A program made the translations under genes and the position numbers. DNA of 64,000 nt. Origin: Chitinophaga cymbidii. Its GTDB lineage: Bacteria; Bacteroidota; Bacteroidia; Chitinophagales; Chitinophagaceae. Location: NCBI RefSeq assembly GCF_007992715.1, contig NZ_BKAU01000006.1:1-64000 (forward strand), in the 5' to 3' direction. The notes beneath the pieces were generated by a model, which saw only the letters and a list, made by a program, of their open reading frames with translations, was not told the origin of the DNA and did no database searches. Positions within the stretch are counted from its first letter, which is position 1. Each line of letters opens with the position of its first letter. Positions 1 through 9,153 of this stretch are shown here, piece after piece.

Positions 1-1985
1 CTGATTATGCCTACGATGGCAACGGGAACCTGAAGCTGGACAATAACAAGGACATCACCTCCATCACCTATAACCACCTGAACCTGCCACAGCGCATCCT
101 GCTCAAGGGCAAGGGGATCATCGATTACACCTATGATGCCGCAGGCATCAAGCTGCGCAAGCGGGTAACAGACAGCACGGCCAACCCGGTCAAAATAACG
201 ACCACGGACTACATGGGAGGGCTGGTGTACGAGCAGGACACCCTGCAGTTCGCCAGCCACGAGGAGGGCCGTATCCGGACGGTGTTCAAGACCGGCCAAC
301 CGATCCAGTACTTTTACGATTACTTTGAAAAGGACCACCTCGGCAACATCCGGCTGGTGCTGACCGAGCAGCCGGACTCCAGCTTCTACCTAGCGAGCAT
401 GGAAACGGAGAGCGCCGCCAAAGAGAATGCGCTGTTCAGCAATATTGAAGGCAGCCGTAGCGCCCGGCCTACAGGTTACCCCGAGCAGGAGAAGACCACG
501 GCACAAAACGAGTTCGTAGCCAAACTCAATGGCAATGATCCTGACCGGAAGATCGGCCCTTCGATCGTACTGCGGGTGATGGCCGGGGATACCATCGCTA
601 TCGGAGCAAAGGCTTTCTACAAGTCCACGGCCCCGGTACAAAAGAAACAAAAGCTGGCGCCGGTGGGTGACATGGCGGCCGCACTGGTGAAGGCCTTCGG
701 TCCCGGGGGCATGGCCGCAGACAAGACCACGGCGCTGGACAACAACACCACACCGTTCAATGAAGGTTTCCTTGCTAATGACTACCAGCGCTTGAAGGAA
801 AAAGACCTCGGTAAGGACCCTGCTTCGGACCGTCCGAGAGCTTACCTGAACTTCGTGTTATTCGATGACCAGTTCAAAATGGTGGAGGATAACAGCGGTG
901 TAAGGCAGGTACAGGCGCAACCGGATGAAGTACAGGTGCTGGGCCAGGACAAGATGGTGATGCAGAAGAGCGGATTTTTGTATGTTTACACCAGCAACGA
1001 GACGCCACAGGATGTTTATTTTGATGAGGTGATGGTGGTGGGATTGCCGGGACCGGTGTTGGAGGAGACACATTACTATCCGTTTGGGTTGACCATGGCA
1101 GGGATAAGTACGAAGGCTCCGGGAAAGCTGGAAAATCGAATTAAATTTAATGGATATGAGCAACAGCATAGGGAATTCAGCGATGGCAGCGGCCTAGACT
1201 GGTACGATTATAAGAACCGTTTTTATGACAACCAGGTAGGGCGGTTCTTCTGTGTGGACAGGTTGGCCTCCGATTACCCATATTATACACCATACCAGTT
1301 TGCGGGGAACGAGGTGCCTAATGCGATTGATTTGGATGGGCTAGAGCCTTACCGGGTAGATCGCAATGGTGCTGTTTTCCAGGCGGGGGATAATCTTCAA
1401 ACGAGGATAGAACCAGGAGAATTTTTATACATGCCCCAAGGCTCCTCCGCTACAGCCGCATCAACGGGTGAGTTCTTTAGTACAGTGCTGGATTTTGTAC
1501 CGGTGGTTGGCCAGATCAAGGGGACGATTGAAGGTGTGGTAGGAATCGACCTTGCAGGTAATAAATTATCAGCCGGTGATCGGGTGTTAAATTTAGTGCC
1601 AGGTAGAAAATTAGGGAAGGCGGCAGATGCAGTAAGTGGGGTTGCTAAACATGGTGATGAGGTTGCAACAGTTACCAAATCAAAGAGTCAATTATTAAAA
1701 GAAGGGCGCTCGGGTCGGCAGGAAAGATTGAGAGAGCTTGCTAATGATCCAAAGGAAAGCAGTGCTAATAGGGGGTGGATTAAACAGGAGATAAATAGTA
1801 TAGATAAAGGAAAGAGGAATAATATAAGAAATCCGCCCGGTAAAGAATTGGCCCATGAAAGAGGGCGAGAAGCAGCCAAGGGATACTCTTATAAACATTC
1901 AAATCTACAAGACAAAGATTTGCATAAATTGCAGCACAAACACGATAACCAAGGTACATTAAACAAAGAACGTCCTGTTAATTAG
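1..1985 (+). CDS. RHS repeat polymorphic toxin, C-terminal part (5' truncated by window)
   Basis: The reading frame is open from base 3, so this is the C-terminal part of a larger gene. The first residues carry YD-type repeats (DYAYDGNGNL, IDYTYDAAGIKLRKR). The RHS core signature follows at about 1065-1350 (HYYPFGLTMAGIS, ENRIKFNGYEQQ, LDWYDYKNRFYDNQVGRF, PYQFAGNEVPNAIDLDGLEP). RHS proteins form a shell around a variable C-terminal toxin. Here the variable tip runs from about 1340 to the stop and ends in a basic, polar domain with motifs NPPGKELAHERGREAAKGY and LHKLQHKHDN, which resembles polymorphic toxin type 8 (Ntox8-like). That assignment is from memory of the family. The tip is visibly more AT-rich than the core, as expected for tip swapping. 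A DUF2750 gene starts 7 bases after the stop and is the likely immunity gene. RHS assignment is firm; toxin type is moderate. Confidence 0.9.
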   Translation, partial: DYAYDGNGNLKLDNNKDITSITYNHLNLPQRILLKGKGIIDYTYDAAGIKLRKRVTDSTANPVKITTTDYMGGLVYEQDTLQFASHEEGRIRTVFKTGQPIQYFYDYFEKDHLGNIRLVLTEQPDSSFYLASMETESAAKENALFSNIEGSRSARPTGYPEQEKTTAQNEFVAKLNGNDPDRKIGPSIVLRVMAGDTIAIGAKAFYKSTAPVQKKQKLAPVGDMAAALVKAFGPGGMAADKTTALDNNTTPFNEGFLANDYQRLKEKDLGKDPASDRPRAYLNFVLFDDQFKMVEDNSGVRQVQAQPDEVQVLGQDKMVMQKSGFLYVYTSNETPQDVYFDEVMVVGLPGPVLEETHYYPFGLTMAGISTKAPGKLENRIKFNGYEQQHREFSDGSGLDWYDYKNRFYDNQVGRFFCVDRLASDYPYYTPYQFAGNEVPNAIDLDGLEPYRVDRNGAVFQAGDNLQTRIEPGEFLYMPQGSSATAASTGEFFSTVLDFVPVVGQIKGTIEGVVGIDLAGNKLSAGDRVLNLVPGRKLGKAADAVSGVAKHGDEVATVTKSKSQLLKEGRSGRQERLRELANDPKESSANRGWIKQEINSIDKGKRNNIRNPPGKELAHERGREAAKGYSYKHSNLQDKDLHKLQHKHDNQGTLNKERPVN

Positions 1986-1992
1986 TTATTAA

Positions 1993-2379
1993 ATGCGTAT
2001 TACAGAAAAAGAGATTGAAAATGTATTAAAGCTTGATCCGTTTGAGCGGTATAAGTATTTGATTAAGCGGGTAGCCGATACTCAAGTAATGTATGCTTTA
2101 AAATTAGGCAGTGAATGGGCTATTGCTGATATTGATGAAAATAAGGTTTTTTCTATTTGGAGTGCTAGAGAATTTGCACTGTTGAATGCCACAGGAGTAT
2201 GGGAGACGTATGACGCTGTCGAGATTAATCTTGATTTCTTTGAGAAAGCTATAATGCCTTTATTGGAAAGTAATGGATTTTTGTTAAATGTATTTTCTAT
2301 CAATAATAGATCAGGTTTTGTGGTTGAATTGGATGAGTTTATAAGAGATTTAAATGATGAGTTAAGGAACTATGAATAA
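1993..2379 (+). CDS. DUF2750 family protein, probable immunity protein for the RHS toxin
   Basis: This is a 128-residue acidic cytoplasmic protein without a signal peptide or membrane segment. It matches the DUF2750 pattern from memory: an N-terminal helix with RYKYLIKRVADT, then EWAIADIDENKVFSIWSAREFA, a TGVWETYDAVEINLDFF segment and a C-terminal strand-helix unit with VVELDEFIRDL. The start lies 7 bases after the toxin stop in the same orientation, so the two are probably co-transcribed. Small acidic cytoplasmic proteins directly behind an RHS toxin tip are normally the cognate immunity protein; that role is inferred from position, not from a recognised immunity family. The gene is AT-rich like the toxin tip, which suggests the two travelled together. 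Confidence 0.75.
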   Translation: MRITEKEIENVLKLDPFERYKYLIKRVADTQVMYALKLGSEWAIADIDENKVFSIWSAREFALLNATGVWETYDAVEINLDFFEKAIMPLLESNGFLLNVFSINNRSGFVVELDEFIRDLNDELRNYE

Positions 2380-2536
2380 AATAATTAAATTCTGCTGAAA
2401 AGTTACGGATTAACTAAAAAGTAAAACGAAGACGCTGAGAATCGCGTAAACGCGGTTTCGTCTCCATCACCTACCAGAGAGGGGACCTTTTTAGTCAGCC
2501 CCGTAGTTTCCTTGATAAGTAAAATCTACAATACCT

Positions 2537-3664
2537 ATGCTCAAAAAACTCCTCATCCTCCTAACCCTTTTCATCTGTGCTGCTAAAGCAAAATCCCAGC
2601 ACTACGATGTCCTGACCTACCACCTGAACAATACCGCAGTAAACGGCATCAAAATCAAAACAAACATGCCCTTCACAAACGGCACCCAGATGCCAACACT
2701 GGTGATAGAAGGATACTGTTTCGGAATGGCCAGTCCAATCGGACTAGTCCTTACCTATTACATCTACAACAACGTTTTCTCCAATGCTAAGATCTCATCG
2801 TATGGTGCTTATGTTCCACCCGTTTACCTGGCAAACGAAGGAGGAAAAGTCGTGATATTTATCAACAGCAAAGATTATTTCCTAAGGCTGAGCGTAAAAG
2901 CATTTGCCACGGGGCTATCAGCGGAAACTGCAACCAATTTCCAGGGATGGACCGCTGTTGATGAAGCTTTGGCTGGTACAGCAACGGCTACTTTGTTGGT
3001 GCCCTATCAAAATACATTTTCCGGAAGGGTGGCAATAGGAACCATATCTCCGGCAGCAGGATTGCATGTTGCCAGCGCAGCTACAGCAGCAAACGGGGAA
3101 ATTGCCGCTGCGATATTGGGTAGCGCCTATAACCACTGGACATACTTCGGAGGCGCAACCGCCGGCAAGATCCGCGGCAGCAACGAGGGATATCTTGATC
3201 TGGAGACCAATCCGCAGGGAACCAATAAAACCATCTATTTGAACGCCGGGTCTTCCGGTAACATATTGATGGCAGGTGGCGGTGGGAGCGTAGGGATTGG
3301 TACCAATACTCCCGGTATTTATAAGCTGGCGGTTGAAGGCACTATTGGCGCCCGGAAGGTGAAGGTGACCCAGAGCTCCTGGGCGGATTTTGTCTTTCAG
3401 CCGGACTATCAGCTTCCCTCGTTGGCGGAAGTGGAGCACTATGTAAGAACGCACAGACATTTACCGGATATTCCTTCTGAAGAAGAGGTGATGAAGGAAG
3501 GGCTGGATCTGGGAGAAATGAACAAGAAACTTTTGCAGAAAGTAGAGGAACTGACCTTATACCTGATCGATATGAAAAAGGAAAACAAAAATTTGAAGAA
3601 CAAACAGGAAGATCTGCAAAAGCGTCTTCAAATACTGGAAAACCGAAATGTGGTGAAAGAGTGA
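2537..3664 (+). CDS. Secreted coiled-coil protein with tail-fibre-like C-terminus
   Basis: This 375-residue protein starts with a signal peptide (MLKKLLILLTLFICAAKAKSQ). The middle carries a collagen- or tail-fibre-like stretch (VAIGTISPAAGLHV, VGIGTNTPGIYKLAVEGTI). It is followed by a module common in Bacteroidota surface proteins: WADFVFQPDYQLPSLAEVE, then HRHLPDIPSEEEV and LGEMNKKLLQKVEELTLYL. The last 55 residues form a charged coiled coil, probably for trimerisation. The module is related to those seen beside tail-fibre/S74-type chaperone domains, but no chaperone catalytic motif is visible. No function is known. It follows the RHS island after about 160 bases with no gene, and an AT-rich non-coding gap follows it. 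Confidence 0.75.
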   Translation: MLKKLLILLTLFICAAKAKSQHYDVLTYHLNNTAVNGIKIKTNMPFTNGTQMPTLVIEGYCFGMASPIGLVLTYYIYNNVFSNAKISSYGAYVPPVYLANEGGKVVIFINSKDYFLRLSVKAFATGLSAETATNFQGWTAVDEALAGTATATLLVPYQNTFSGRVAIGTISPAAGLHVASAATAANGEIAAAILGSAYNHWTYFGGATAGKIRGSNEGYLDLETNPQGTNKTIYLNAGSSGNILMAGGGGSVGIGTNTPGIYKLAVEGTIGARKVKVTQSSWADFVFQPDYQLPSLAEVEHYVRTHRHLPDIPSEEEVMKEGLDLGEMNKKLLQKVEELTLYLIDMKKENKNLKNKQEDLQKRLQILENRNVVKE

Positions 3665-3839
3665 TTTTTTATAATTTATTTAAATCAAGATAACAACTCC
3701 TTTTTATTTGGTTTGGTAATTGAATTTTATAAATATTTATGGCGATATGATTGTGTTTTGATGTATTTTGTGGTTGGTAAATATAATATATTATTTATTA
3801 TAATTTATTTGCTTGTCATCCATAAACCATCCATGACAC
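3665..3839. other. AT-rich gap without gene
   Basis: The stretch is strongly AT-rich and marks the right edge of the RHS island. A short open frame through it (from 3713) has poly-hydrophobic low-complexity content and no recognisable protein character, so I do not call it. No clear promoter or terminator was found. Confidence 0.5.
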
Positions 3840-5027
3840 ATGATCAGCGTAACCGCCGCCATGCAGCAGATCGCGGCTTGCAGAACCAGCTGGGGAACAG
3901 AGAGCATACCACTTGAGCAATCCGTAGGCAGGGTTTTAGCCGAACCTGTCACTGCTGACCGCCACTACCCGCCCTTCCATCGCGCTACGTGCGACGGGTT
4001 TGCCATCCGCTTCGCGGATTACCAGTCAGCCCGCAAGAAGCAATTCCCCGTCATCGATACCTTCCGCCCCGGCGCTGAACTTCCTACGGATCATGCCGCC
4101 AAAGTAGCCACCGGCGCCATTCTGCCACCGGGCATGGATACCATTTTAAGCAAAGACGAGGTGGAAGAAAAAAACGGGCAGATCACCTTCTTAAACGGAA
4201 ACCTCCGGATATACCAACACATCTCCCGGAAAGGGGAAGATGCCATGGAGGGCCACAAAGTGCTGGAAGCCGGTACACGCATCCACTTCCAGCATCTGGC
4301 CCTGCTGGCGTCGATGGGCATCGCTGCTGTGAAAACACACCGTCTGCCTAATGTGACCATTATTTCTGCAGGAGATGAATTGCGCCTGCTCGGCGCCCCC
4401 GTGGCGGAAAACCAGCTCCGCGACGCCAACAGCTACACCATCAGCGGCCTGCTGGCGCAATATGGCATCATTCCCGCATCCAGGTTCATTGTGCCGGAAG
4501 ATAAACCTTCTCTCGAAAAGGCCATTTCCGCGTCACTGGAAGCCGATCTGCTTGTAATAAGCGGAGAGGCTACAAATACCATCGTTGAAGTATTACAGGA
4601 ATGCGGGGTAGAGCAGGTGTTCCATAAAGTGCGGGCAAAACCCTGCAAACCTTTGTGGTTCGGGTACAGCCCCACAAAAACAAGGGTGCTGGCTTTTACA
4701 GGTAACCCGTTTGCTGTGCAGGCGGGCTGCAAACTATTCCTGGAAACGTATATCCGTGCCTGTTTGAACCTCCCGGCCGTCAAACCCTGGCTGTTGCCCT
4801 ACACCGATCACCGCGCTGCGGTGAGCTCGCTGGACGAATATGTACCCGCTGTACTGCTGAATAAGAACGGCCTGCGGGTAAGGGGACTGCATGCTACAGG
4901 GAACATTGTTTCGGCGGCGCATGCGGATGGCATCATCTGCCATGCTACGGACGCCGGCAGCCTGGAACCGGGGTCGCTGGTGCCTTTTTATCCGTGGACG
5001 GATACGCAGACACCGTCGGTTATTTAA
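3840..5027 (+). CDS. MoeA-like molybdopterin molybdotransferase with degenerate active-site loop
   Basis: This 395-residue protein has MoeA architecture. It shows RATCDGFAIRF (the DGYA loop), VATGAILPPGMDTIL, ISAGDELRLLG, LRDANSYTISGLL and a C-terminal domain IV. MoeA inserts molybdate into adenylylated molybdopterin in the cytoplasm. The loop that normally reads SGGVSxGxxD, carrying an essential Asp, is replaced near residues 238-248 by SGEATNTI and is about four residues shorter. The downstream PGKP motif reads PCKP and GLPGNP reads FTGNP. The usual Asp, Thr and Glu of the other motifs are kept. No other molybdenum-cofactor gene is nearby. It may be a functionally diverged paralogue. The ATG at 3840 is chosen because the conserved N-terminus (helix, then EQSVGRVLAEPV) begins right after it. 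Confidence 0.85.
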   Translation: MISVTAAMQQIAACRTSWGTESIPLEQSVGRVLAEPVTADRHYPPFHRATCDGFAIRFADYQSARKKQFPVIDTFRPGAELPTDHAAKVATGAILPPGMDTILSKDEVEEKNGQITFLNGNLRIYQHISRKGEDAMEGHKVLEAGTRIHFQHLALLASMGIAAVKTHRLPNVTIISAGDELRLLGAPVAENQLRDANSYTISGLLAQYGIIPASRFIVPEDKPSLEKAISASLEADLLVISGEATNTIVEVLQECGVEQVFHKVRAKPCKPLWFGYSPTKTRVLAFTGNPFAVQAGCKLFLETYIRACLNLPAVKPWLLPYTDHRAAVSSLDEYVPAVLLNKNGLRVRGLHATGNIVSAAHADGIICHATDAGSLEPGSLVPFYPWTDTQTPSVI

Positions 5028-5066
5028 ACAGATCCATCGTCCTGCTGTTCAATCAGTCCGCAACAT

Positions 5067-5972
5067 TTACCTGAATAACCGGATCTGCACATTCAACCCA
5101 AAGTTCCCGTCCACATTCGTTTTCACGCCTGCCGTCTGGGAAGTATAGCTCATCTGCACTTCCACGGTGTTCTTGAACTGGAACCCGATCCCTGCGGTCA
5201 CCGCATTGCTCGTATGATACATCGCAAATACGTTCGCGAAGTTGCGGGCCACACTAACGTTGGCGCCTATATCCACAATGCTCTTATACCCCCGAACGCC
5301 GCGTACGGCTACTTTCGGCTCGAAAGACGAAACCTGGTCGCTGCGCGTACCGAACTTGTAAGATACCGCCGCATAGCACATGGTGGAGTTGATGGTTTCA
5401 TCGCCTTTTTGTGCCCGGAAGGTGCTGGCGAGGTTGGGCAGCGCGGCCTGGATGGTCAACTGCTTGTTCGTATAGGCCATCCCGAAGTCGGCCTCAAAAT
5501 AGTTGTCCCGCCTGTTATACAGGTCTACCGAAGGATCATCCTGGTCGCCGATGATCTTGCTGCGCTGGATGCGTTTGTTCTCAAACCCCATGGTGAGGCC
5601 GAGATGAAGGCGTTCGTTCTTTTCTTCGTTCAGCGGCAGGTGATAGGCGTAGGAGAGGCCCACGCGGGTATGGTTGAGCACACCGGCGCGGTCGCTGTAA
5701 ATGGTGAGGCCGGCGGACATCTTCGGATCTACCTGGTAGTCCGCGGTGACCATGGTGGTAACGGGACCGTCCTTCACGTCCGTCCACTGTTTCCGGTAGC
5801 CCACGTTCACGTTCAGGCCGGAGTCGAGGCCCGCCATGGCGGGGTTTGCCAGGAACTGGTTCTGGAAGTAGGCGGACGGCATCAGGTCTTTCTGCGCGTT
5901 GCCGTTGCCGAAGTGTTGCGCGCTGGCGAATACCGGCAGCAGTATAGTGAGTAGGGTAAAGGTCTTCTTCAT
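5067..5972 (-). CDS. PorP/SprF family type IX secretion membrane protein
   Basis: This 301-residue protein has a signal peptide (MKKTFTLLTILLPVFASAQ) and the PorP/SprF opening: SAYFQNQFLANPAMAGLDSGLNVNVGYRKQW, followed by alternating beta strands to a C-terminal strand ending in LNVQIRLFR. PorP/SprF proteins are outer-membrane barrels of the gliding/type IX machinery. SprF-type members are needed for export of cargo with type B (CHU_C) C-terminal domains. The gene lies 13 bases downstream of a CHU_C cargo gene on the same strand, so the two are very likely one operon and this copy is probably dedicated to that cargo. It converges on the MoeA-like gene with a 39-base gap. Confidence 0.9.
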   Translation of the reverse strand: MKKTFTLLTILLPVFASAQHFGNGNAQKDLMPSAYFQNQFLANPAMAGLDSGLNVNVGYRKQWTDVKDGPVTTMVTADYQVDPKMSAGLTIYSDRAGVLNHTRVGLSYAYHLPLNEEKNERLHLGLTMGFENKRIQRSKIIGDQDDPSVDLYNRRDNYFEADFGMAYTNKQLTIQAALPNLASTFRAQKGDETINSTMCYAAVSYKFGTRSDQVSSFEPKVAVRGVRGYKSIVDIGANVSVARNFANVFAMYHTSNAVTAGIGFQFKNTVEVQMSYTSQTAGVKTNVDGNFGLNVQIRLFR

Positions 5973-5985
5973 AGGTAGGGTAATT

Positions 5986-6678
5986 TTAATGACGGTCTCT
6001 GACCAGTGTGATCGTGCCTTTGAAAGGATTGAGCCCGGCGCCGAAATCTATCACGTAGAGGTAAACGCCCTCTGCCAGCAAATCTCCGTTGCTGGTGCGT
6101 CCGTTCCAATCATTCTGATAATTCCTTTTGTAATATACCACGCGGCCGGAGCGGTCGATGATCTTTACTTCGTTATTGCCGTGCGGGGGCAGGTTACGCA
6201 CGATCCAGGTGTCGTTCTTGCCGTCCCCGTTAGGAGTTACCAGGTTCGTGGCTTCGATGCTGTTCGTTATTTCATATACGTCGATAACCTCGATGGTAAA
6301 GGTCTTTTCCAGGAACTCGCCAAGCTCGTTCGTCACCCTTACCCGGATGGCATAACGGTCTTTCGTTTCATAATCAAATACCATCGCGGCCTTGAGCGTG
6401 TTGCCCGCAACGATGAATGCGCTGTTATCCTCACTGCCTTGTCCGGATACTAACGAGTACGTACACACGCCGGCGTCCGCATCGGCCGAAAATATCCCGA
6501 TCACCGTTCCGATACTGTTGCTTTCGTGTACCTGGTTGATGTTCAGGTTCAGCTCGGTAGGTATCATGGCGTTAGCGGAAAATGAGAGCAGTAACAGTGG
6601 CAGGGATAGTACCTGCCCCGCACGGAAGGCCCATGCGGGGACCAGGGTTTTCATCTTATAGGGTAAAGATCGTTTCAT
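5986..6678 (-). CDS. Small cadherin-like surface protein with CHU_C (type B) sorting domain
   Basis: The coding frame can extend to 6726. The ATG at 6678 (MKRSLPYKMK) or the one at 6654 gives a more normal signal peptide, ending near LLSFSANA. A cadherin-like fold follows: NINQVHESNSIGTVIGIFSADADAG, then FDYETKDRYAIRVRV. The last 90 residues are a gliding-motility-associated C-terminal domain: TNLVTPNGDGKNDTWIV, VKIIDRSGRVVYY, DWNGRTSNGDLLAEGVYLYVID. Such domains direct export by the type IX system and cell-surface anchoring. At about 230 residues it is very small for this class, where SprB-like adhesins usually run to thousands. The PorP/SprF gene follows 13 bases after the stop. Confidence 0.88.
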   Translation of the reverse strand: MKRSLPYKMKTLVPAWAFRAGQVLSLPLLLLSFSANAMIPTELNLNINQVHESNSIGTVIGIFSADADAGVCTYSLVSGQGSEDNSAFIVAGNTLKAAMVFDYETKDRYAIRVRVTNELGEFLEKTFTIEVIDVYEITNSIEATNLVTPNGDGKNDTWIVRNLPPHGNNEVKIIDRSGRVVYYKRNYQNDWNGRTSNGDLLAEGVYLYVIDFGAGLNPFKGTITLVRDRH

Positions 6679-6831
6679 GCATAATGTTTTATGGTTATCA
6701 GTGAAACCTGATACCAAAAAACTCATGACCGGAGCGGCTTCTACTGTTGAGCACTTTGGGAACAGGCATCCGTACTGGATGCAAATATATTAAAATATAA
6801 ATTAAAATAACAAAATAAATATATGTAAATA

Positions 6832-9147
6832 TTAGAAGGGGTATCCGATGGCGATATTCAGGATCAGGTTTTCCTTCCGCCAGGCCCCGTCCCCGAAATT
6901 GATCTGGTCCAGCACCCAGCGTTTCCCATCCAGCCAGGGCTTGCGCAGGGGAAATGCCACGTCGAAGCGCACGAGGAGGATGGAGGCGTCGATGCGTAAT
7001 CCCAGCCCCGCGCCCACGGCGATCTCTTTCATGAAACGGTTGAACTCGAATACCTTGCGCTGGTTTTCCGCCTTTCCCAGCCAGATATTGCCGGCATCAA
7101 TGAATGCGGCGATCTCCAACAGGTCAAACGGTTTGTAGCGCAGCTCGGAGTTGGCTTCCAGCTTGATGTCGCCCGCCGCGTTCGCCAGCAGTACATTCGT
7201 GCTGTCCGTAACGCCGCTGCCGATATGAACGCTATCGAGATAAGAGCCGGGGCCCAGCGTCCGGGCGCGGAATGCACGAATACTGTTACTACCGCCGTTG
7301 AAGAACTGCTTCACGAATGGAAGCGTAGGAGGGAAGCCGCTTTCCGTTTTCCCATAGGCATACCCGTAACCGACATACAGCCTGTTCACCCAGCGCAGTT
7401 TGTCGGCGAGCTTCCAGTAATGCCTTCCTTCAATATTAAAACGCAGGTACTGGGAAAAATCGTTGCTGAATATCTGCTTTACGCCGTTCGGTTGCTGCTT
7501 CGCAAAAAGACCCACAAGGTTGCCGGCAACATCCGCGTTGAAGCTGGCGTAAAAGCTGTGATATTTTTCGGGGGATTGATTATTGAACGTAATGGTATAG
7601 TTGCTGCCGAGGATGAACTGCTTGGCGATGGATTGCGCCAGGGCCGGGTCCTGGGCCTTTTGCTCCAGGAATTCCAGTGACTCTTTGGAGGGCAGCACAT
7701 ACGTAATGGCCATGGGGTACAATGCATGGTCCAGGAACCGCGTTTGCTTCCAGATATACCCGTACTGCATCGTGAACGCATTGAGGTTATACAGGTTGGG
7801 CCTGCTTAACAGCTCATAACCGATTGAAAACCGGGTGCGCGGTACATAAGGCGTGCGCGGGTTGAACTTGATGAAAGGCGTGAAGAAACGCGGCATCGTT
7901 ATCGCTGCTTCCGCATTCAGACTGTAGGCATTGGTGGAAAACTGCGTGGTCTTGCCACCTACCTGCGTTTCAAAACCACCGCCCAGATTGATTTCCAGCA
8001 GGTTGGCCTTATGCTGGAAGTTCCGGTTCTTCGCGGATATCTTTACCTGCGAGCCCACGAAGCTGTTGGATTTAGAGGTGCCGGAAACTTCAAACTGCAA
8101 CGAGCGTTTAGGGTAGGGCGTTAGAAAGAAATTGGCATACAGCAGGCTGCTGTCGCGAACCGGCCGCAAATTACCCCGCACGAATTTGAAGGTGCCGAGG
8201 TTCACCAGCCGCTGCAGCGTAATGTTATGGGAGCTGAGCCGGTACATGCTGTCGTTCTGCAGGAACACGGAGCGGTCGAATACGATCGGCTTGTACAGCG
8301 AGTCCTGGTCGATGATCGTAAAGTTCTGGTACTGCGTGCCCTGGTCGCCGCGCAGCACGCTGTCCTCCGCCAGGTCGTAGTTCGTGTAAAGGGTGACCTT
8401 TTTCATAAAGTACTGCCGCAATGCGGTTTGGGGCGTCGTCTTCTTGACCGCCACATACAGGTCCACCTTGCCCCTTAACGTACTGTCCACCTTCACCAGC
8501 AGGTAATCCGGCGTAAAATAATAGAAACCGTTCTCCTTCAGAAAATCGTGTATGCGTTCCCGCTCGCCCCTGATCTTATCCAGGCTGAAATTATCGTCCG
8601 GCTTCAGGATGGTGCTGCTGGCAGTCAGCTTGATATGTTTGGCAAGCAGGCCGGTGTCTGTATCAAAACGCACCCGGCGGATCGTATAACGGTGATTCGG
8701 TGTAACCGTGAACGTTACACTGGCCTTTTTCTTGCCTTTGTTTTTGATCTCGTGCTCCACTTCCCCCTGGAAGTAGCCGTTGTCTTCCACATAGCTCGTC
8801 AGGATGTCTTCCGTATGCTGACCTTTGAACTGGCTGAGCAGCACCGGCGGCTCACCCCATTTTTTGCGCAGCAGGTAGTTCAGCCCTTTGCCTTTGGGCT
8901 CGTTGCCGAGATTGTAGAACCAGAGCTTAAAGGGCATGCCGAGGAACTTCCTGTTGGGGCGCGGGCGGATGCGCTCATCCATGCCGGATTCCAGCTCGCT
9001 GTAATCCTTGGGTTTCTTGTCATCCCATTTGATGTCTGACCCGGTGTACAGCCGGTCGCCTTCCGGTACGGTGCGCGTAGTGGAACAGGCGATGACAAGC
9101 AGGGCGATGCATGCAAAGAATGATATGTTTCGTAAAGTGCTGATCAT
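6832..9147 (-). CDS. tamL: TamL, BamA/TamA-family outer-membrane barrel lipoprotein
   Basis: This 771-residue protein starts with a lipoprotein signal whose lipobox is LVIAC, placing the lipidated Cys at residue 21. POTRA-like units follow (around residues 100-240, including VTFTVTPNHRYTIRRVRFDTD), then a surface-antigen barrel that ends in the typical NIAIGYPF. The loop motif NSIRAFRARTLGPGSY corresponds to the Omp85 VRGY/F-type L6 signature. TamA-like proteins in Bacteroidota are lipidated and are called TamL. With TamB they help insert or translocate outer-membrane proteins. The gene starts 6 bases after tamB on the same strand, so the two are one operon. A 105-base AT-rich gap separates it from the next gene. 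Confidence 0.9.
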   Translation of the reverse strand: MISTLRNISFFACIALLVIACSTTRTVPEGDRLYTGSDIKWDDKKPKDYSELESGMDERIRPRPNRKFLGMPFKLWFYNLGNEPKGKGLNYLLRKKWGEPPVLLSQFKGQHTEDILTSYVEDNGYFQGEVEHEIKNKGKKKASVTFTVTPNHRYTIRRVRFDTDTGLLAKHIKLTASSTILKPDDNFSLDKIRGERERIHDFLKENGFYYFTPDYLLVKVDSTLRGKVDLYVAVKKTTPQTALRQYFMKKVTLYTNYDLAEDSVLRGDQGTQYQNFTIIDQDSLYKPIVFDRSVFLQNDSMYRLSSHNITLQRLVNLGTFKFVRGNLRPVRDSSLLYANFFLTPYPKRSLQFEVSGTSKSNSFVGSQVKISAKNRNFQHKANLLEINLGGGFETQVGGKTTQFSTNAYSLNAEAAITMPRFFTPFIKFNPRTPYVPRTRFSIGYELLSRPNLYNLNAFTMQYGYIWKQTRFLDHALYPMAITYVLPSKESLEFLEQKAQDPALAQSIAKQFILGSNYTITFNNQSPEKYHSFYASFNADVAGNLVGLFAKQQPNGVKQIFSNDFSQYLRFNIEGRHYWKLADKLRWVNRLYVGYGYAYGKTESGFPPTLPFVKQFFNGGSNSIRAFRARTLGPGSYLDSVHIGSGVTDSTNVLLANAAGDIKLEANSELRYKPFDLLEIAAFIDAGNIWLGKAENQRKVFEFNRFMKEIAVGAGLGLRIDASILLVRFDVAFPLRKPWLDGKRWVLDQINFGDGAWRKENLILNIAIGYPF

Positions 9148-9153
9148 GTGCTG

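Noticed and set aside
3713..3916. Small open frame in the AT-rich gap before the MoeA-like gene
   Set aside because: It is low-complexity hydrophobic sequence that runs into the MoeA start in another frame.
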